Shown here in pieces: positions 57,365 to 64,000 of a stretch of DNA of 64,000 nucleotides. This DNA is from Cephalotus follicularis. Lineage: Eukaryota > Streptophyta > Magnoliopsida > Oxalidales > Cephalotaceae. Made by a program: the position numbers and the translations under genes. Every line of letters begins with the position of its first letter. Position 1 is the stretch's first letter. The stretch spans positions 136,256-200,255 of the forward strand of contig BDDD01001480.1 of assembly GCA_001972305.1 (NCBI GenBank), given 5' to 3'. The notes under the pieces are model-generated. The model was not told the DNA's origin, ran no database searches, and was given only the letters and a program-made list of their open reading frames with translations.

Positions 57365-59908
57365 TTGTTAGGATCTCTCGAGAAGCCCTTAGGTGCATGT
57401 TCATTAGCGCTGTCTGGTAAGTCTCCATTTTCTTTTGGATTACATGCCTCAAAAAGCTTTTCTAGTGATTCTTGGATCATAGACTCGGGAGCTACCGATC
57501 ACATGGCGTACACCTCACAATATTTCAGTACTTACACTCCATGTCCAAGCAATAGAAAAATAGTTGTAGCAAATGGTTCTCTTGCCACGGTTGCAAGAAT
57601 AGGTGATGTCCATATTACACCTATCCTAGCTCTTAAAGGTGTTCTTCATTTATCTAAACTGTCAGCCAACCTTGTCTCCATACAGAAACTCACCAAAGAC
57701 CTTAAATGTGATGTAATTTTTCACCCTTCTTACTGTGTTTTTCAGGAACAGGGTTCATAGAGGAAGATTGGACTTGCTAAGGAAAGGGATGGGCTGTACT
57801 ATCTCGAGACACCGAGTAGTTCAAAAAGAGTCATGAATAATTTACCCTTGTCATTTCTTAGTACCTCAAATAAAGATGCCATTTGGCTTCATCATTTTCG
57901 TTTTGGTCATCCTTCTTTTCATGTCTTAAAATTCATGTTTCCTTCTTTGTTTAAGGGATTAGATGTTAATGAATTTCAATGTGATACTTGTGAATTTGCC
58001 AAGCATACCTGTGTATCCTTTCCTATTAACAATAAAAGAAGCTCTTATCCTTTTGATTTTATTCATAGTGACATTTGGGGACCATCCAAAATTCCAAATA
58101 TCTCATGATCTAATTGGTTTGTCTCTTTGATTGATGATTGCACTAGGGTCACCTGGATATTCATACTCAAACACAAGTCTGATGTGAGTAGCATTGTTCC
58201 TAACTTTCTTTCCATGATTCAAAACCAATATGGGGTAAAAATTAAGAACTTTAGATCAAATAATGCACGAGATTACTTCAATCAAATTTTATCACCCTAT
58301 TTTCAGAATGAGGGAATCATCCATGAGTCAACTTGTGTAAACACACCACAACAGAATAGGGTTGCTGAGAGGAAAAAAGGTCATTTGCTTAATTCCACTC
58401 GAACCATGTTCTTCCAAGGGAATGTTCCTAAATCATATTAGGGGGAAGCTATTCTTACATCCACATACATGATCAATAGATTACAATAAAGGGTATTAGA
58501 TTATAAAACTTCCATGGAAGTCCTTGCCAAATTCTATCCTCATTACCGGACAAACAATGGTCTTATACCAAGAATCTTCGGTTGTACCTCATTTGTTCAT
58601 GTTCATAACCATCAAAGAGGTAAACTAGATCCTAGAGCAATAAAGTGTGTGTTTCTTGGCTATTCCTCTACACAAAAAGGGTATGAGTGTTATCATCCTC
58701 TTTCTAGGAAATTCTACATATCAACCGATGTTACCTTTGCTAAAAATAAACCTTATTTCTCACAGTCTTATCTTCAGAGGGAGAATTCGTTTATGGAAGA
58801 TAAAGACTTCGGTGTCCTTAACCTAGTCTTACCCCCTTCTGTTCAATCAAGTCCTGTTTCAAAAGAGTTTAACCCCATTCCTACACCTGAGTCTATTCCA
58901 GAACAAGTTTCTCCTTCTGCATCTACACCAAATTCATCCCCTACATCTGTCTGTATTTATGACTCTATGAGACTACCTTATGTGTACTCAAGAAGACCAG
59001 AGGTTCGGGACCAAATGCAAATTCAAAGTGACAATTTGAACTCTGCTAATGAACTTCCTGTAAGTTTTGACCCTTCTTTGCATGAACTGTCGGTTGATAC
59101 ACCACAAAGTGACTCTTATCTTCCAATTGCTATTAGAAAAGGTACTAGAGAGTGCACAAAGCGACCTTTATATCCATTATCACACTATGTGTCACTTAAG
59201 CAACTGTCACCAATTCATAAAAATTTTATTGTGAGTCTAAACACTATTGCTATTCCGAATACTTTGTCTAAGGCATTATCAAAAGAAGAATGGAGGAATG
59301 CAATGGACGAAGAAATGGATGCACTAGAGAAAAACAAGACTTGGGAAATCATTGATAAGCCAAAGGGTAAGAATCTTGTGGGCTGTAAATGGGTGATTAC
59401 CCTAAAATACAAAGCTGATGGTTCTTTTGAGAGATATAAAGCAAGATTGGTAGCAAAGGGTTATACTCAAACATATGGAGTAGATTATCAGGAGACATTT
59501 GCACTAGTGGCAAAGATGAACACTATAAGAATTTTACTTTCTCTAGCTACTCATTTTAATTGGCAACTTCAACAGTATGATGTAAATAATGCCTTCTTAC
59601 ACGGAGACCTAGAAGAGGAGATCTACATGAATATTCCACCGGGCTTTGAAAGGGAAACGACAATAAACAAAGCATGTAGACTAAGAAAAGCACTATATGG
59701 GCTTAAGCAATCCCCTAGAGGCTGGTTTGGGAGGTTTGCTAGAGTAATGAAAGCATCGGGATACAAACAGAGTCAAGGTGATCACACTCTGTTCATCAAG
59801 CACTCGGACACAGGGGGAGTAACAGCACTTCTAGTGTATGTCGATGATATCATTGTCACGGGTAATGATGAGAAGGAGAAACAAAATCTAAAACAGTGCT
59901 TGATATGA
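57365..59908 (+). pseudogene. protease-integrase-RT of copia G
   Basis: A single frame with stops at about 57758, 58106, 58439 and 58484. Protease has IIDSGATDHMA. Integrase has the finger region (HHFRFGHPS, CDTCEFAKH) and FIHSDIWGP, but its second catalytic Asp is Asn (FRSNNARDYF) and NGVAE reads NRVAE. Reverse transcriptase has GCKWVITLKYK, YDVNNAFLHGDL, LYGLKQSP and LLVYVDDIIVTG. The frame breaks at 59906 within RT. Confidence 0.9.
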
Positions 59909-60773
59909 AATAAAGGAGCTGGGAAGACTCAAATACTTTCTCAGGATTGAAGTTTCTTACTCTAGACAAGGAATTTTTATATCACAACAAAAGTATGTGA
60001 CGGGCCTCTTGAAAGAAACAGGAAAGCTGGGTTGTAAACCAGCAGTTACACCAATTGAACCTAATCAGAAACTTTGTGAAGCAAAAGAAGAACCAGCTGT
60101 GTATCAAAGATTGGTAGCAAAGCTCATTTACCTGGCTCATACTAGGCTTGACATTGCCTACTCAGTAAGTATGATCAGTTAGTTTATGTATGTTCCAAGG
60201 GAATCACACTTAGAAGCTGCTTACCGAGTGTTACACTACTTGAAAGGGAGTTCGGGAAAAGGAGTTCTATTCAAAAGAAGTCAAAAGTTAGCACTAGAGG
60301 CGTATACATACGCTGACTATGCAGGATCCATAGTGGATGGAAGATCAACATCCGGTTATTGTACATTTCTTGGTGGAAATTTGGTAACATGTGGAAGCAA
60401 AAAACAAAATGTGGTTGCAAGTTCAAGTGCTGAATCAGAATTTCGAGCGATGACTCAAGGAATATGTGAACTATTGTGGCTTAAAATCATCTTGAAAGAT
60501 TTAAAAATCAAATGGGAAGGACCTATGAAACTGTACTGTGACAACAAATCAGCAATTAACATTGCTCATAATCCAGTACAACATGATAGGACGAAACATA
60601 TTGAAATTGACAGATATTTCATCAAGGAAAAGGTAGAAAAAGGACTTATCTGCATATCCTACGTGTCCTCTGGAAGTCAACTGGCTGATGTGTTGACTAA
60701 AGGACTTAATGGTGGACTCTTTCATGAAATAATTTCCAAGCTGAGAATGGAAGATATCTATTCACCAGCTTGA
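59909..60773 (+). pseudogene. RT end and RNase H of copia G
   Basis: Frame-shifted continuation: KELGRLKYFLRIEVSYS, a TAG at 60180, then RNase H with YADYAGS, SSSAESEFRAMTQG, LYCDNKSAINIAHNP, HDRTKHIEIDR and QLADVLTKGL, stopping at 60771. Confidence 0.88.
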
Positions 60774-60780
60774 GGGGGAG

Positions 60781-60972
60781 TGTTGAATTGTAAATAACAG
60801 ATTTTTAGGAATCACCAGATTCTATCATTAGAAAACAACTGTATTTTAGCTCTTAGATCCCTTAATCTATGGGATTATAGTTGTATTTTCTAGACCCCTT
60901 AATATGTGGGATTATAACATTATAGCTAGATTTGTTTCCTATTTTAGCTCCTTGAATAGTCCCTATATATAG
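60781..60972 (+). repeat. 3' LTR of copia G, truncated by H
   Basis: Matches 56015-56215 and stops right after the TATA word CCCTATATATAG, where LTR H begins. Confidence 0.9.
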
Positions 60973-61459
60973 TGTTGATATAGAAATCTTCTACTAAACA
61001 GTATCCTACGTGGAAGACTTTGATTTATTGAGAGACACTTTATTGCTCCGAGAAGATGATGAGGATGGTGTTCCCTGCACAAATAAGCAAACATCTCGTA
61101 GGTCTAGGAGGTTGTACTCCTGGGGACACTCTGTTGCTTAAGTTAGGCAATGCATAGGAATTTAAGGTGCTTTAGTATGTAAAAATGACTGACCTGTGTA
61201 ATCTTGTTGATTCTTGTATTTATAGGTGATGATTGTAACTGCTAAACATGAGAATCGGAGCTAATAGGCATCCCCTAAGAAAATGCCGAGGATCTCGGGC
61301 ATTTCCCTGATCTCCACCGGATATGGCGCCAATATGCTATTATTCGTTATGCTTTGAATTTGGTAACGCCTAACCACGTGTCTTGGTCTCTGGAGGACAT
61401 TTGTCTTAATTGTCAGAGGACAAGTGGCAGAGTTTATGGGTTAAATTTTACCCGTATCA
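60973..61459 (-). repeat. 3' LTR of Tat element H (487 bp)
   Basis: On the minus strand starts TGATACGGGTAAAATT and ends in the AGGATACTGTTTAGTAG stretch and TATCAACA, matching the end of the LTR at 36013. Minus-strand TATA box CTATAAATAC near 61220. Confidence 0.85.
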
Positions 61460-62073
61460 TATGCCCCCCTGGTCTCCATTCTCTGGGCTCGCCAGAGGAG
61501 GGGGACCATATGTGGCCTGGCTTCAAAATTGGGGCTTGTTGCCCGTGGATGAGAATGGCTTAATCTTTTGTTGGGCCTGACAATCTGGTCCAGGTTGGCC
61601 AATAACTGCCACAGGACAAACGTTCCCTCCATTTAATATTTCTCAAATTAATGCTCATCATTGCGCCGAAGTTGAAGGGTTTTACACGCCTGACGCTTCG
61701 GTGCCCTCACATAACCCCTTCGTTTCCCGCACCTGACTTGACAGGGCGATCTCCACCGTTGAGATCAAAAGAGATCTAAAGGCCTGGATGCAGTCCAAGG
61801 TTCTTTAAATACCCCCTTTCTCTTGGGAAGAAAATCTTTATGCTTTTTTTGCTTTACAGAATCCTAGAATCCCTGCAAATTTCTTGCTCTTCCAAATCTC
61901 TGAGCTTTCTGCAGCTCCCTTGTTCTCTCAAACTTCAAAATCAAGCTTTGTTTAGAACCTTACCATCAAAAGGTGATCTCCTTCTCCTTTTTTCATCTTC
62001 TTTCTCTCGTTTAAGTACCTCAAAGTTTTACAACTCCATTGCATCCTCGTCTTCCTCTCTCTCTGAAAGCGCC

Positions 62074-63000
62074 ATGGCCATAACTAAACAAACCGAGAGA
62101 ATTATTAGACGTGAGGTAGCCCGAGCATCAGCGGGGGTTACCATTGCTGAGCATCCTCTTAACATTGAGGTGGAGATGCAGGCCGCGGCTGCCGGGGCTC
62201 CCAAAGTCCCGTCAACAGAGGCTGGGGTCCAAGTCTTTAAGACTCACTTTGGCCAGACCAAGCTGCGCCCGAAGAAGGTGGCTGAGTTGGTGAAAGAATA
62301 TTCTATCCCCAGCAGCTTGGACTATGAGATCCTCGCTGATCCCCGGACAGTCACGGAGAGCCGACCTGGCTATTTCGTTGTGTTCCAGGATGCCCTTGAG
62401 CATGGGCTGAGGCTCCCTTTGCCACCCTTTGCCATCACCGTCCTTGGGCATTATGAAATTCACCCCTCGATGCTCCAAGCGTAGTCCTGAGGATTCATCA
62501 TCGGTTTCCTAGTAAGGTGTTTGGAGTCCTGGGTGACAGCCACCGTGGGGCTATTCAAGGAGTTCCACATCTTGAATGCCTCTCCTAAAAAGCGTAGCTT
62601 CTACTTCAAATCTCGCGTAAGTCACAAAAAGCTACTGGCGGAGAACACCAAGACAGTCAAACACTGGAGGGAGAAATATTTCATGGTCAAGAATCTCCCC
62701 GGCTTCGCACCCTGTCCTTGGAGTGATACCCTGGATACTGTGCGTCTGAACCAGAGGAGGTTTTTGACCAAGGAAGAGAGGGCCGACCTGGAGAAGCTTC
62801 TGGCACTTGCTCCCAAGGATGTGGACTTGGTGGTGTTCAAGGATCGCTTGCAGCGACTTGGGCTAAGCATGTCCCCGGGCCGTAGGGCTAGCCTGGAGCT
62901 GGATGAGGAGATCCCCTTTGGGGTTGAGAGAGGAAGAAACCTGGATGCCCGAGATGAACCTGCATCCTCAGCAACTATCCAAGGAGAGAGCCGTATTATG
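62074..63000 (+). pseudogene. Antisense gene of Tat element H
   Basis: Starts MAITKQTERI at 62074 after a possible TTTAAATA box at 61804. It is related over its whole length to the antisense gene at 44856-43965: ILADPRTVTESRPGYFVVFQ, GFIIGFLVRC, TATVGLFKEFHI, KHWREKYFMVKN and TVRLNQRRFLT. Two in-frame stops (TAG 62482, TGA 62488) sit where the relative has Gln and Trp, both explicable by cytosine deamination. An exon-end GT at about 62993 is followed by intron-like T-rich DNA into which copia I is inserted. Confidence 0.75.
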
Positions 63001-63049
63001 CTTTCCCTTGGATTATTTTTAATTTTCCTTCATTCTTTGCTTTTGAAGT

Positions 63050-63237
63050 TGTTGCAAATCAGAGAATTTGACTTGTGTGTTTTCTAATCACACAGTCTTA
63101 TGTATTTATATTAATGAAATACTCAAATTCATAGAACCTGGACATATAGCAAATAAGGAAAAATAACAAATAAGGAAAAATGACAAATAAGGAAAAATAA
63201 AGAGAATATAGCCACTAATTGCTTATAACTCTTAACA
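63050..63237 (-). repeat. 3' LTR of copia I
   Basis: Short LTR with three copies of AAATAAGGAAAAATRAC near 63150-63200. Next to the complement of GGGGGAG. Confidence 0.75.
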
Positions 63238-63244
63238 CTCCCCC

Positions 63245-63817
63245 TCAAGCTGGAGCATATAAATCACCCATGCTCAGCTTGTTACAGCACATGCGAAAGT
63301 TATGAGCAAATAGTGACTTTGTGAGAACATCTGTCAGTTGACACGATGAAGATACAAATGGAGTCTCAACTAGTTTCTTCATAACCGCATCACGTACAAA
63401 GTGACAATCCACTTCAATGTGTTTGGTCCGCTCGTGATAGACTGGATTATTAGCTATGTATATAGCCGCCTGATTATCACAAAACATTTTCATCGGCTTT
63501 GAAACTAAAAGACCCAAGAAGTAGAGATCGGAGCCACTTCAACTCAGCAGTGGTATGTGCCATTGCCCTATACTCAGCTTCAGCACTTTACCTTGCAACA
63601 GTAGTTTGCTTTTTACAACGTCACGACACCAGATTACCACCAACAAAGGTACAATAACCCGTAGTAGACCGACGATCACTTGCCGAACCTGCCCAATCAG
63701 CATCGGAATATGCAACAAGATCCATATGCCGATTGGGACGATATATCAAACCTTTTCCAGGAGCACTCTTCAGATAGCGAAGTATTCGAATGGCAGCATC
63801 CCAATGAGCTTTATTTG
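63245..63817 (-). pseudogene. RNase H of copia I
   Basis: From 63817 downward: HWDAAIRILRYLKSAPGKGL, AYSDADWAGSASDRRSTTGY, AEAEYRAMAHTTAELKWLRS, then [32 protein letters not shown] and QLTDVLTKSL to the stop at 63245. A frame break lies near 63510 and a stop near 63625. Confidence 0.85.
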
Positions 63818-64000
63818 TGTCAGACCCCGTTTTCCATTAGAGATAAGCATATGTGGTGATATCAGACATAAATAATAATCCAGCATTCTCATTCAACAAA
63901 TTTCAATAATATAAGCGGAAGCATTCCATTGCTGGATCATAAAAGTCATCCGCACGCAGCCCATACTACGTGCTTATACAATACCAACAATAACCTTTTA
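63818..64000 (-). repeat. Gypsy LTR J, start at right edge
   Basis: From TGTCAGACCCCG onward it matches the inverse of the LTR end at 1-2137 (TGATATCA, CATCCGCACGCA and CATACTACGTGC words). It is inserted in RNase H of copia I and runs off the window. Confidence 0.75.

Larger units (their letters stand above)
56015..60972 (+). mobile_element. Ty1/copia element G, 3' LTR interrupted
   Basis: 5' LTR 56015-56267, exact tRNA-Met primer site at 56268, gag-pol to 60773, polypurine tract (TTGAGGGGGAG) and the first 192 bases of the 3' LTR, which is cut by element H at 60973. The insertion target is the integrase of copia F. LTR copies differ at about 13 of 192 sites, mostly transitions, so it appears older than E or the Tat element. 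Confidence 0.9.
60973..63049 (-). mobile_element. Tat-type gypsy element H, 3' end only in window
   Basis: In minus orientation: 3' LTR 60973-61459, polypurine tract complement (TATGCCCCCCTGGTC) at 61460, then the 3' non-coding region and antisense gene up to 63049, where copia I is inserted. LTR end and antisense gene are related to, but distinct from, the element at 35211. Confidence 0.85.
63050..63817 (-). mobile_element. Ty1/copia element I, 3' end
   Basis: 3' LTR (63050-63237, 188 bp; TGTTAAGAG to TTGCAACA on minus), polypurine tract, then the end of RNase H reading leftward from 63817. It is interrupted at 63818 by LTR J. The rest of the element is outside the window. Confidence 0.8.

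Overview
The window is nuclear DNA of a flowering plant, most likely a eudicot. The evidence is a 13-exon gene with plant-style short introns, a telo-box beside its start, and Ty3/gypsy (including Tat-type), Ty1/copia, CACTA and MULE elements in an AT-rich background. I cannot name the species. Only one host gene appears intact: a minus-strand RBM39/CAPER-type splicing factor (17785 down to 11090). Its 13 coding exons join without a frame break into 572 codons plus a stop. Almost everything else is transposon sequence at several nesting levels.

Left arm (1-9.3 kb): the end of a gypsy-type LTR (1-2137), TE-like promoter-bearing DNA, a hairpin-rich non-coding stretch, and a minus-strand 2.57 kb gypsy 5' LTR (K, 5228-7798) that has cut into a decayed MULE transposase gene (7799-9323). 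Then come the gene and quiet AT-rich DNA.

Middle (19.5-34.6 kb): an array of about 60 bp repeats is split by a 14.5 kb gypsy element A (19899-34374, TSD ACTAA) that has lost pol. A contains a solo LTR B (22536-25688, TSD GAATG) and a 5.4 kb CACTA element C (25904-31350, TSD TGA). C carries pieces of three host genes: an intron-containing, frameshifted copy of the thylakoid-lumen 16.5 kDa protein gene (MPH2-like), duplicated NECAP-like exons, and the last exon of ribosomal protein S18. C is itself interrupted by a copia solo LTR D (29156-30410, TSD AAATT).

Right arm: a complete Tat-type gypsy element (35211-46515, TSD GAAGT, two 803 bp LTRs differing at about 16 sites by eye) has a gag-pol frame with three in-frame stops, a reverse transcriptase missing its core at a single N base, and a multi-exon antisense gene between pol and the 3' LTR. 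From about 48.3 kb to the right edge lies a stack of elements. Copia F (minus) is interrupted by complete copia E (49813-54927, TSD AGAAG) and by copia G (plus, from 56015). The 3' LTR of G is cut by Tat-type element H (minus, from 60973), H by copia I (minus, from 63050), and I by a gypsy LTR J (from 63818) of the same family as the LTR at the left edge. F, G, H, I and J all run off the right edge.

No new coding system is visible. The most notable items are the gene-capturing CACTA element with its NECAP-S18 chimera, the conserved antisense genes of the two Tat elements, and the depth of nesting, which gives a relative order of insertions. Divergence counts were made by eye.
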